NCBI GenBank assembly: GCA_964346295.1
Contig: CAYFUG010000004.1
Location: 1-64,000 of the forward strand
Length of the DNA stretch: 64,000 bases
Direction of reading: 5' to 3'
Source of the DNA: CAYFUG01 sp964346295
GTDB taxonomy: Bacteria > Patescibacteriota > Minisyncoccia > Moranbacterales > DUUL01
The translations under genes were made by a program, and so were the position numbers. Of the stretch, positions 41,414 through 48,950 are shown in pieces. How positions within the stretch are numbered: position 1 is the first letter of the stretch; the number at the start of each line of letters is the position of its first letter. The notes below the pieces were generated by a model. The model saw only the letters and a program-made list of their open reading frames with translations, ran no database searches and had not been told where the DNA came from.

Positions 41414-42656
41414 AAAGCCTAAGATATTGGTGGCGCTGAGCGGAGGGGTAGACTCGGCGGTGGCGGCCCTGCTTCTTCTGGAGCAGGGTTTTGAGGTGCA
41501 AGGGATTCATTTTTTGCTGAGTAGCGAGAAATTGATTAGCGCAGAAAAAGTTCGGTTGATTGCTAATGAATTGGGGGTCGAGCTAGAAGTAAGAGATATT
41601 TCTCGGGAGTTTCAAAAAGAGGTGGTGGATAGTTTTGCTAAAACTTATCAAAAAGGAGCGACGCCTAACCCTTGCGTGATTTGCAACCGGAAGGTAAAAT
41701 TTAAGCAGTTACTCCAGGCTCGCGAGGAGCTAGGCTGTGATCTAGTAGCCACCGGACATTACGCACGGATTGCTGCTGGTGAGGGCTCCCTGAAGGCGAT
41801 CTCCACTCAATCCTCTCAATCTCTCCATCTTCGCCAGGACTACAGTCGACAGGCTCTACAAAAGGGGGAGACTGAGGGTTTTTTTCTTCAAAAGGCCAAG
41901 GATCAGCGCAAGGATCAGTCCTATTTTCTCTATCGATTAACCCAGGAGCAGTTGCAATTTTGTCGCTTTCCCTTGGGGGAGCACTTCAAAGATTGGGTCA
42001 AGCAGCGGGCTAAAGATTTAAATTTAGGCCTAGAAAGGCAAGGAGAGTCCCAAGACATTTGTTTTTTTGAGCCAGAGGAAAGCCTGCGAGATTTTCTTGG
42101 AAGGCGCTCTAAACAAAACTTTACAGAAGCTTCAATAATTTCGGACAAAGGTGAGCCTTTGGGGAAATGCGAGGGTTTGGAGTTGTTCACGATTGGCCAG
42201 CGCAAGGGCCTAAATCTCAGTGGGGGGCCTTGGTATGTTTTGAATAGAGATTTCACCAAGCGGCAGCTGGTAGTCACTCGCGATTCGGAAAGCCCGGATT
42301 TTTGGCAAAAGGGAATTTTTATCGAGCAAGTCAACTGGATTAATCAATCTCCTCAGCCGGGAAAATGGTACGACTTGCAAATTCGTTATCAAGGAAAAGT
42401 TTATCAAGGGATGCTTGAGAAATTAAAAGAGGGGCTTCGAGGGCAGGGCGGGGGATATTCCGTCCCCACTCCTACGGGGGTTGCTCAATCCCCCCAGCCC
42501 CTCCTCCTTCGCCAGGACTACAGTCGACAGGCTTTACGAAAGGGGGAGCCTAGCTGGAAGGTTAGCTTGAAGGAGGCGGCCCGGGCGGTAGCAGCGGGGC
42601 AATCGTTGGTGGTGTATGAGGGTAGTCAAGTTTTAGGGGGAGGAATCATCTTCTAG
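41394..42656 (+). CDS. mnmA: tRNA 2-thiouridylase MnmA with two in-frame repeat insertions
   Basis: The start is ATG 41394 (MPKNPIKKPKILVALSGGVD); the longer frame from 41379 is unlikely. MnmA adds sulfur to U34 of Lys, Glu and Gln tRNAs. Landmarks: PP-loop ALSGGVDSAV, NPCVICNRKVKF (first catalytic Cys), ATGHYARI, KDQSYFLYRL, ESQDICFF (second catalytic Cys), GQRKGLNL and the final GQSLVVYEGSQVLGGGII. Two extra stretches interrupt the family pattern. Both contain LRQDYSRQAL-x-KGE (near residues 146-159 and 371-384) and are encoded by the same repeat. At 420 residues it is longer than the usual 350-370. Both insertions preserve the frame and lie between conserved blocks. Confidence 0.93.
   Translation: MPKNPIKKPKILVALSGGVDSAVAALLLLEQGFEVQGIHFLLSSEKLISAEKVRLIANELGVELEVRDISREFQKEVVDSFAKTYQKGATPNPCVICNRKVKFKQLLQAREELGCDLVATGHYARIAAGEGSLKAISTQSSQSLHLRQDYSRQALQKGETEGFFLQKAKDQRKDQSYFLYRLTQEQLQFCRFPLGEHFKDWVKQRAKDLNLGLERQGESQDICFFEPEESLRDFLGRRSKQNFTEASIISDKGEPLGKCEGLELFTIGQRKGLNLSGGPWYVLNRDFTKRQLVVTRDSESPDFWQKGIFIEQVNWINQSPQPGKWYDLQIRYQGKVYQGMLEKLKEGLRGQGGGYSVPTPTGVAQSPQPLLLRQDYSRQALRKGEPSWKVSLKEAARAVAAGQSLVVYEGSQVLGGGIIF
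41800..41880 (+). repeat. Palindromic repeat inserted in mnmA (copy 1)
   Basis: CTTCGCCAGGACTACAGTCG then ACAGGCTCTACAAAAGGGGG near 41831-41871 is nearly identical to 42508-42548. It encodes HLRQDYSRQALQKGE. A noncoding relative lies at 34770-34810. Confidence 0.75.
42455..42556 (+). repeat. Palindromic repeat inserted in mnmA (copy 2)
   Basis: CTTCGCCAGGACTACAGTCG then ACAGGCTTTACGAAAGGGGG encodes LLRQDYSRQALRKGE. Upstream GGGGGATATTCCGTCCCC and CCCCACTCCTACGGGGG are further palindromes within the insert. Confidence 0.75.
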
Positions 42657-42736
42657 TTAGTAGTTTTTGATTTTTAGTTCTTAGTTAATTTCAGAAGGGA
42701 ATAATTTTTTGGCGTTGCTAACTAAAAATACACAGC

Positions 42737-42856
42737 TATTGTCATTCCGACTGAAGCGAAGCGAAATGGAGGAATCTTAGCTGAAAAATAATATAAGATC
42801 CCTCGACTCCCTCCTTCGCCAAGGCTACGGCGGGCAAGGCGCTCGGGATGACAAAC
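42737..42856. repeat. GTCATTCC...GGGATGAC dispersed repeat
   Basis: GTCATTCCGACTGAAGCGAA...AGGAATCTTAG and AAGATCCCTCGACTCC...GCGCTCGGGATGAC are near-inverse halves. Relatives are at 6609, 34837, 2456 and 44885. Confidence 0.7.
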
Positions 42857-42901
42857 TAAGAATTTTAGAAGCTATACTTTATTGGCAATACCAATTTTTT
42901 T

Positions 42902-43402
42902 ATGAAGAAGTTTTTTCAACGGCATCGCAAATTATTTTTGATCGTATTTGTTTGCTTGGTATTTTTGTGGAGTGGCTGGCAAGTTGCCAAGTGGGGGTTT
43001 AGAGAACTAGCACAAAGAGGAATTTTGCAAGGTGAGCAAGTTCACGCAGTTAGTTTTTTTGTTAACCTCAACGAATTGGAAGTGGCGACCGGTGAAGGAA
43101 TTGATCGGGGTCAGATCGAAATTTTTTGGAACGGCGAGCGGGTTTTTGCTGAAGGTAGAGTTTTGAAGTCGAATTTCAACAAGCGAGAAGTGCGTTATAA
43201 ATACGGCCCTCAATCGTTTGGGGTCAAGTACCGAGGAAAGGAATTAAGCAAGTCAGAGGATATTAAATTTATTGATTACAAAGCTAATAATTGGGATTGT
43301 AGCCACTATAAATTTGATATAGTTCAAGAAGAAAATGGCAAGGTGGCAGCTTATTTTTCTTCTGATTATGGCCACAGTAAAATAAAATTTACCCAAAATT
43401 AA
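42902..43402 (+). CDS. Hypothetical membrane-anchored protein, 166 residues
   Basis: The protein begins MKKFFQRHRKLFLIVFVCLVFL, a basic stretch followed by one membrane segment (about 10-28). It has a soluble, probably extracytoplasmic, strand-rich remainder containing a single Cys in NNWDCSHYKF. I recognise no family. ATG 42902 follows a T-rich stretch. A 36-residue membrane peptide follows within 10 bases. Confidence 0.65.
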   Translation: MKKFFQRHRKLFLIVFVCLVFLWSGWQVAKWGFRELAQRGILQGEQVHAVSFFVNLNELEVATGEGIDRGQIEIFWNGERVFAEGRVLKSNFNKREVRYKYGPQSFGVKYRGKELSKSEDIKFIDYKANNWDCSHYKFDIVQEENGKVAAYFSSDYGHSKIKFTQN

Positions 43403-43411
43403 TTTGATTTT

Positions 43412-43522
43412 ATGAACGAGTTTTTTGAATTTTTTATCAAGCGATTGTTATGGGTTTGGATGCCGCTCTATGCACTGTATAGAGTCATTCTTGACTTTAT
43501 TGAAGAGCGAGAACAGACCTGA
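43412..43522 (+). CDS. Small membrane peptide, 36 residues
   Basis: ATG 43412 encodes MNEFFEFFIKRLLWVWMPLY followed by ALYRVILDFIEEREQT, a hydrophobic-aromatic helix capped by charged ends. It lies 10 bases after the previous gene on the same strand. The sequence is protein-like, but coding status cannot be proved from sequence alone. Confidence 0.5.
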   Translation: MNEFFEFFIKRLLWVWMPLYALYRVILDFIEEREQT

Positions 43523-43552
43523 GAGTTTTTTGAGTTGCTTTAATCAAGAAAT

Positions 43553-44749
43553 TTGACTTCAAAGAAAAAAAAACAGACCAGTTTTTTAGGGGACAAGAAG
43601 GTGGCTTTAGTCCACGATTTTTTGTTATACTGGGGGGGAGCGGAGGCCACTTTGCAAGTGTTGGCCAAAATGTTTCCTCAGGCGCCGATTTACACCCTGC
43701 TTCAGGATGAGCAGTTTACCAAAAAGCACTTCAGGGGGCGAGAAATCCGGACCTCGTTTTTACAGAAAATTCCCCGCTGGATCCGCAAAAAACACACTCG
43801 CTTATTGCCGCTAATGCCAACCGCCATTGAGTCGCTCAATTTGCGGGATTATGACTTGGTAATTTCCTCCTCTTCGGCTTTTGCCAAGGGAATTGTGGTG
43901 AAGCCTAAGACCACCCATGTTTGCTACATGCACGCCCCTATGCGTTATGTCTGGGACTACTATCACCAGTATTTTCAAGAGCGCTTTGGCAATCGAGCTA
44001 AAATTTTTACCCGGACTTTTCTCAACTACTTGCGAACTTGGGATCGAGCCAGTGCCGACCGGGCTGATCATCTGGTTGCCAATTCTCGTTACACTGCTCG
44101 GCGAATCGAAAAATATTATCGTAGAGAATCCATGGTGATTTATCCCCCAGTGGAGGTGGAAAAATTCGCCCTCAGTCCGGACAAGGCAAATTCCAGTATT
44201 TCTTCTAGCTCTGATTTGATAGAGAAGCAAAATCAGGCCAGGAGAGGTAGCTATTTTTTGACAACGGGGCGCTTAGCGACTTATAAGCGGGTAGATCTTT
44301 TGATTGAGGCTTTTCAGAAGCTCAAGTTGCCGCTAGTGATAGTGGGTGATGGCCCGGAGCGTAAAAAGCTAGAGAAATTAGCCCAAGGGAACAGCAAGAT
44401 AAAAATTTTAGGCTGGCAAAGTGAGGAAAAATTAATTCGACTTTATCAAAATTCCCGGGCCTTTGTTTGTGCCACCGAAGATGATTTCAATATCACTTGC
44501 GTGGAGGCAATGGCAGCCGGAACGCCGGTAATTGCCTTAAAAAAGGGCGGCGTGCAGGAAACAGTAATCGAAGGTCAGACGGGAATATTTTTCCAGGAGG
44601 CACGGTTGGAGCTAGTGGTGGATGGAGTGCGGCGGTTTATTGAAAAAGAGGCTGATTTTGACTCGGAGGTGATTCAGGCTCGAGCGAGGGAGTTTTCGAG
44701 GGAGAGATTTGAGAAGGAGATGCGAAAGTACTTGACTTCCATTTTTTGA
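43553..44749 (+). CDS. Glycosyltransferase family 4 protein
   Basis: The TTG at 43553 starts a 398-residue protein with the GT4 pattern: KVALVHDFLLYWGGAE (15-30), THVCYMHAPMRYVWDYY (about 121-137), the second-domain start YFLTTGRLATYKRVDLLIEAF, and EAMAAGTPVIALKKGGVQETV (about 322-342), which contacts the nucleotide sugar. The YMHAPMRYVWD block is that of WbaZ-like mannosyltransferases. It probably acts at the cytoplasmic face in surface polysaccharide synthesis. The 3' end lies inside a cruciform repeat. Confidence 0.88.
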   Translation: MTSKKKKQTSFLGDKKVALVHDFLLYWGGAEATLQVLAKMFPQAPIYTLLQDEQFTKKHFRGREIRTSFLQKIPRWIRKKHTRLLPLMPTAIESLNLRDYDLVISSSSAFAKGIVVKPKTTHVCYMHAPMRYVWDYYHQYFQERFGNRAKIFTRTFLNYLRTWDRASADRADHLVANSRYTARRIEKYYRRESMVIYPPVEVEKFALSPDKANSSISSSSDLIEKQNQARRGSYFLTTGRLATYKRVDLLIEAFQKLKLPLVIVGDGPERKKLEKLAQGNSKIKILGWQSEEKLIRLYQNSRAFVCATEDDFNITCVEAMAAGTPVIALKKGGVQETVIEGQTGIFFQEARLELVVDGVRRFIEKEADFDSEVIQARAREFSRERFEKEMRKYLTSIF

Positions 44750-44850
44750 AAATTTTGGTGTCAAAATCTCCGCTACTCCCTCACCGTAACTCTCAGTACG
44801 CCTCGCTCGCTGCTCGATTTCTCCTAAAAATTTCCTAAAAAATGAAAGTC
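44734..44850. repeat. Cruciform repeat copy 3, overlapping the glycosyltransferase end
   Basis: GACTTCCATTTTTTGAAAAT (44734) pairs with ATTTCCTAAAAAATGAAAGT (ending about 44850). The core reads CCCTCACCGTAACTCTCAGT. The first 16 bases are coding. Confidence 0.7.
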
Positions 44851-44948
44851 CTTAAATATTTCTCGGATAGATGATAACTAGATTAAAATAAGACCCTGGA
44901 TATTCTTTTTGGAAATTCCGGAATGGCAGGGTTTTAATTACAATCAAT

Positions 44949-45299
44949 ATGGGGATTCAAGTGGAATTTAATCCGGATTTGGCACTGAGAAATATTCAGC
45001 ATTTTAATTCGGGGAAGCGCCAAAAAGAAGAGTGCATCCCAAAGCCTTTAGAAGAGGGTGGAGTCTATAACTTTCTGAAAGAAGGCCAGCGCAATTATTG
45101 GCTAGAAGGCGAGTTGCCGCTTTTAGAAACGGAAGGCGGGGGTCAGCTCTCTCGGCCTCGGGCCAGTATTGTGATTTTAGAGGCGACACACCTTTTAAAA
45201 AATGGTAAAATCTATACTAAGGGTAAGTATCAAGTGAAGAAGATCTTAGAAGAAGGGGAGGGGATTTATTTTGAAGGATTTAGTAAGGTGAGGAGTTAA
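44949..45299 (+). CDS. Hypothetical protein, 116 residues
   Basis: The protein is soluble and mixed alpha/beta, starting MGIQVEFNPDLALRNIQHFN, with a central ERPLL-like strand region (LEGELPLLETEGGGQ) and ending KILEEGEGIYFEGFSKVRS. I recognise no family. ATG 44949 is preceded by TTACAATCAAT without a strong ribosome-binding site. It stands between repeats. Confidence 0.6.
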   Translation: MGIQVEFNPDLALRNIQHFNSGKRQKEECIPKPLEEGGVYNFLKEGQRNYWLEGELPLLETEGGGQLSRPRASIVILEATHLLKNGKIYTKGKYQVKKILEEGEGIYFEGFSKVRS

Positions 45300-45722
45300 T
45301 TTTCAAACCCGCTTTCATCTTAGGGCTTCAGCGAGGCGCAGCAATTTTTAATATTTTAATGATTGAATTTTAAATAAGCAGAGCAGGAAAAACAAAAACA
45401 GCCCTTTTAGGGCTGCTTGAAAGCTTATTTTTATTCTAAATATAGCAAAGCAATAGAAGGGGGAACACTCGTTAAAATGTCTTCTTCTGCTATAATGTCG
45501 GTAGACATTTTAACGAGTGTTCCCCCTTCTGTCAATACCCCTGAAAACAAAATTGTAATTGATAGCAGCAGTGAAATTTGTATTAAAAGTAACAACTTTG
45601 AAAGTTTCAGCATAAGTGATTTATTAGAAAATATTAAGATTCTGATTAAGCATATTTTAGCATATTCAAGGGAAAAATCAAGGGTAAAAATCGATTCTAA
45701 GCGAGTAATTTGTCAAGCAAAG
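45300..45722. other. Intergenic region with long perfect palindrome
   Basis: It holds a decayed CCCGCTTTCATCTTAGGGCTTC repeat (about 45308), a CAGCCCTTTTAGGGCTG hairpin (45399-45415) and the 28-bp inverted repeat at 45455-45530. The next gene's frame is open through part of this region, but its sequence there follows the palindrome and is unlike the protein. Confidence 0.5.
45455..45530. repeat. Perfect 28-bp inverted repeat with 20-base loop
   Basis: The arms are 45455-45482 and 45503-45530 (core GGGGGAACACTCGTTAAAAT). All 28 positions pair. The loop contains TATAAT at 45491-45496. It can encode the similar phrase EGGTLVKMS...DILTSVPPS on both strands. Confidence 0.9.
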
Positions 45723-47366
45723 ATGAAAACAAAAACAAAAGCTAGTTCGCAGTCAGAAGAGGGGGGAATTTGGGATAGTTTTTGGGCTTGGGAGGCCCAG
45801 TTTAAAGAAGCTTTTTTTCGCAAAAGAAAATTGCTGAGTGGGATGATTTTGGGACTGGTGCTGGTGGCCGGATTGCTTTTACGGCTAGGCTTCGCCCCTG
45901 CTAATCTGGCGGCAAATCCCGCTTCGGAGCCTTTTGTTTCCATTCTCCAAGAGCGCACTTTTTGGTACGATGAGGCGTTTACCGGAATTTTGCTAAAAGC
46001 CTCCTGGAAAGAGATGAATCAGATGATCTATGACGATGTTCACCCTCCCCTTTATTACTGGTTGGCCAAGCCCTGGAGCGCAGCCTTTGACTATTCTCCG
46101 GTGGGGATTCGCTCTTTCTCTTTACTGTTTGGAATGCTGACAATAGTCTCTTTGTTTTGGATCGGATCGCGACTATTTGGCCCTAAGGCGGGTCGGTTGG
46201 CGGCAGCCTTGGCAGCCTTTTCGCCTTTTGCAGTGCAATATTCTCAAGAAGCTCGAATGTATGCCTTACTGGGCTTTTTGTTTTTGTGGGCTAGTTGGTT
46301 TTTCTATCGGGCTTTAGACAAAAATCGCCTCCAGGATTGGCTGATCTGGGGAGTTTTAGGCGGGCTTTGTTTTTACACTCACTACTTATCGTTGTTCTTT
46401 TTCGTTTCTTTTTATATTGCCTTTTATTTTTACCAAGTGCTATTTCTCCAGGGCGGCTATTTTTGGTCCCTGTGGGGACAAAAGCGGCCGCTATTTTGGT
46501 TGGGAGTAGCGATAATAGGTGGCTTTTTTGCCAGTTGGTTGAAAGTTTTTTGGGTCCATTTTACCAAAACAGACGGGGACTTAGGCTGGATTGCGCCTTC
46601 TAACCTCAGTGATTTACCAGGAACACTGCAGATTTTCCTTTTTGGTCATCCTCCGGGAGCAGGAGGCACGCCCGATGCTAATCCGTTAAAATTCTTTTTT
46701 GATCAAAGCTCGGTAGGACTTCTCGTCCTAGTGGCTATGGCGGTTTTGATTTTTTGCGCTTGGATTAAAAAGCGGCGTCGGCCGGAAATTCTAGTCTTGG
46801 GGACGATTTCCTTGGGCGCCTTACTGCTTTTAATTATCATCTCTCATTTTGACATTAAGTTTTATGTGGCCCGTTACATGATGCCAGCGGCAGTGATTTT
46901 TTACCTGCTTTTGAGTGGTTTGATAGTTTCTGCTACTCGGTGGCGACCAGGGCTGAAGGCAGTGATTTTTCTAGTGGCTTATTTGGCTCTCTTGTCAACT
47001 CTTCAACCGATTGACTACGCTCGGGGTTGGGCTAGGCTATATCAAGTGGATCAAGAAGTGGATTATCTCAAAAGCCGAATTCTGATAGCCAATGGTCCTT
47101 TTGAATACACTTCGGCTCGTTACTATTTTGGTCAAGAGCGAGTACGGTTTTTCAGCCCGGGTAATCTGGGAGAGGATTTTTCTGGTTGGGTGGTGGTGGG
47201 GAACCACAATCGCCTCAGTAGCAAAGAAGAGCTTCGGGCTAGCCCAAACTTTACAATTGTAGATCGGCAGTGTGAGTGGGAGGAGCTGAACTTAGAGGGC
47301 TATTCGATGAATATGAAGAGGTACGGGGAGATGAGATTGTGCGTGCCGGGAACTTCCAAATTTTGA
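45723..47366 (+). CDS. Membrane glycosyltransferase of the mannosyltransferase (GT39/ArnT-like) type
   Basis: ATG 45723 (MKTKTKASSQSEEGG) is preferred, because the upstream frame runs through the palindrome. The 547-residue protein has a cytoplasmic N-terminus and about 11 membrane segments. After the first span the loop reads FWYDEAFTG (80-88) and YDDVHPPLYYW (about 103-113), the acidic and HPP motifs of dolichyl- or polyprenyl-phosphate-dependent GT-C transferases. SQEARMY follows. Such enzymes move a sugar from a lipid carrier to protein or glycolipid outside the membrane. The acceptor is not identifiable. It follows two other glycan-related genes in the region. Confidence 0.82.
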   Translation: MKTKTKASSQSEEGGIWDSFWAWEAQFKEAFFRKRKLLSGMILGLVLVAGLLLRLGFAPANLAANPASEPFVSILQERTFWYDEAFTGILLKASWKEMNQMIYDDVHPPLYYWLAKPWSAAFDYSPVGIRSFSLLFGMLTIVSLFWIGSRLFGPKAGRLAAALAAFSPFAVQYSQEARMYALLGFLFLWASWFFYRALDKNRLQDWLIWGVLGGLCFYTHYLSLFFFVSFYIAFYFYQVLFLQGGYFWSLWGQKRPLFWLGVAIIGGFFASWLKVFWVHFTKTDGDLGWIAPSNLSDLPGTLQIFLFGHPPGAGGTPDANPLKFFFDQSSVGLLVLVAMAVLIFCAWIKKRRRPEILVLGTISLGALLLLIIISHFDIKFYVARYMMPAAVIFYLLLSGLIVSATRWRPGLKAVIFLVAYLALLSTLQPIDYARGWARLYQVDQEVDYLKSRILIANGPFEYTSARYYFGQERVRFFSPGNLGEDFSGWVVVGNHNRLSSKEELRASPNFTIVDRQCEWEELNLEGYSMNMKRYGEMRLCVPGTSKF

Positions 47367-47523
47367 ACCCCGCACTAGAGCTTTGCTCAATGCGGGACAA
47401 GAATCTCGTTGTTGCCGGTTGCGTTTCGAACTCATCGTACCTTTAGTGCGACTCGTCCGAAGCCTCACCCTTCTTTCCCACTTTCCGCTAAGGCTACAGA
47501 AGGGACAGATAAAACTTGAAAGT
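47351..47523. repeat. Diverged cruciform repeat copy
   Basis: ACTTCCAAATTTTGAA at 47351-47366 and AAAACTTGAAAGTCC at 47511-47525 act as arms. The interior has AATCTCGTTGTTGCCGG and CTCATCGTACCTTTAGTGCG, matching the family core. An extra GCTAAGGCTACAG repeat lies at 47488-47500. Confidence 0.5.
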
Positions 47524-47541
47524 CCTGTCTTATCCGGAAAT

Positions 47542-47631
47542 ATTCCATTGATAAAATTTCCAGGAAAAACAATCAGTGGAGTGATATAAATTCCTTGATT
47601 TTTTATCAGTGGAGTGATAAAATTTCCAGGT
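47542..47631 (+). promoter_or_regulatory. Three repeated operator-like units before the third DUF4143 ATPase
   Basis: ATCAGTGGAGTGATA followed by AAATTTCCAGG is complete at 47605-47631. It recurs as ATCAGTGGAGTGATATAAATT at 47570-47590 and partly as CATTGATAAAATTTCCAGG at 47547-47565. The gene starts 3 bases after the last copy. Confidence 0.6.
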
Positions 47632-47633
47632 AA

Positions 47634-48908
47634 ATGATTAATTCTAGAAAAATGATTTCAAGAGAAATTTATCCTAAGCTTTATAGTTGGGCGAAAAAGG
47701 GCAAGATTATTATTTTGAAGGGACCTCGTCAGGCGGGGAAAACGACCCTGATGAATTTTTTATTAGACAATCTTAAAAAAGAAGGTCAAAATACCGCTTA
47801 TTTGTTGGCAGATGACATTGATAAGCAAGAGTTGTTTAAGTCTCCAGCCGCTCTGGAATTTTACTTGAGTCAGAAGTATAATTTTCCCGAAAAACATCTT
47901 TTTCTTTTTATTGATGAGTTTCAATACATTGATCAGGCGGGACTCTTCATTAAAAACTTTTTTGATAAGCATCAGGGCCAGGTAAATTTAATTTTAAGTG
48001 GGTCTAGTTCCCTGGAAATCACTCAAAATCAAGAGTTTTTGACCGGTCGGGCGGTGGAGTTTGAAATGGGAACTGTTAATTTTCGAGAGTTTTTTAATTT
48101 TCGAGAAGGAACTCGGATTAAAAAATTTCCCCTTGAAAGCCAGGATGATTTAAGTAATTTTTATAAATCCTTTGAGAGTAAGCTAAGCCTCGCCTTAAAG
48201 AATTTTTTAGTTTTTGGGGGGTATCCTGAGGTGGTGGAAACCTCATTAGAGGAAGATAAGAAAGTAATTTTAAAGTCGATTGTTAAGAAATATTTAGAAA
48301 AGGATGTGGCGGGTTTTTTGCAAATCGAAAATATCACTGCCTTTAACAACTTAACGAAGATTTTGGCTTCTCAAATTGGTAATTTAGTTAATATTAGCGA
48401 ACTGGCTAATACGGTAAACTTATCCATTAACACCGTTAAAAGATATCTGGATGTTTTGCAAGGGACATATGTCTTTAGTCTGGTGCGACCATATGCTAAG
48501 AACATTCGCAAGGAGCTAAGCAAAATGCCTAAAGTTTATATTCAAGACTTGGGGGCAAAAAATTATCTTTTAGGTGATTACAAAGACAATTTATTTGGTG
48601 GCAAGGAAGTGGAAAATTTTGTTTTTTTAGGGATGGCTAATAATTTAAGTTCAGAAGGAGTTAACTTCTATCGAACCAAGGGAGGCTCAGAGGTCGATTT
48701 TATTTTAGAAAAAGAGGGTGGCTTGAATTTGATAGAAGTTAAATATCGGTCGGTTTCCAAGATCAAAGAGCCTCTGGCATTCGCCAATTTTTCGGAAAAT
48801 TATGGAGACAGAGTTCAAAACAAGATTGTGATTTCCAAAGATGTTTTAAAAAAAGATGGGAATATTTACTTTATTCCGGCGGTGCTTTGGCCCTGGATAG
48901 AGTTATAG
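47634..48908 (+). CDS. AAA ATPase with DUF4143 domain (copy 3)
   Basis: The 424-residue protein has Walker A GPRQAGKT (30-37) and Walker B FLFIDEFQYIDQ. A middle winged-helix-like segment follows (ISELANTVNLSINTVKRYLDVLQ), then the DUF4143 pattern FYRTKGGSEVDFIL...GLNLIEVKYRS. The start may be ATG 47634 or ATG 47652. Like the two copies near 7-9 kb it is a single-gene unit with private repeats over its promoter. Sequence identity among the three is low, pointing to separate acquisition rather than local duplication. Function is unknown. Confidence 0.83.
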   Translation: MINSRKMISREIYPKLYSWAKKGKIIILKGPRQAGKTTLMNFLLDNLKKEGQNTAYLLADDIDKQELFKSPAALEFYLSQKYNFPEKHLFLFIDEFQYIDQAGLFIKNFFDKHQGQVNLILSGSSSLEITQNQEFLTGRAVEFEMGTVNFREFFNFREGTRIKKFPLESQDDLSNFYKSFESKLSLALKNFLVFGGYPEVVETSLEEDKKVILKSIVKKYLEKDVAGFLQIENITAFNNLTKILASQIGNLVNISELANTVNLSINTVKRYLDVLQGTYVFSLVRPYAKNIRKELSKMPKVYIQDLGAKNYLLGDYKDNLFGGKEVENFVFLGMANNLSSEGVNFYRTKGGSEVDFILEKEGGLNLIEVKYRSVSKIKEPLAFANFSENYGDRVQNKIVISKDVLKKDGNIYFIPAVLWPWIEL

Positions 48909-48950
48909 CTTTCAGGTGGTTTTTTAGGCAAATTAAATTAAAACAAAAAT

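Noticed and set aside
45431..45613. Minus-strand 60-codon frame and N-terminal extension of the plus-strand frame over the palindrome
   Set aside because: Both are produced by the 28-bp inverted repeat; the plus-strand protein gains a normal start at 45723.
47383..47589. 68-codon frame after the mannosyltransferase-like gene
   Set aside because: It lies entirely in the diverged cruciform repeat and neighbouring repeats.
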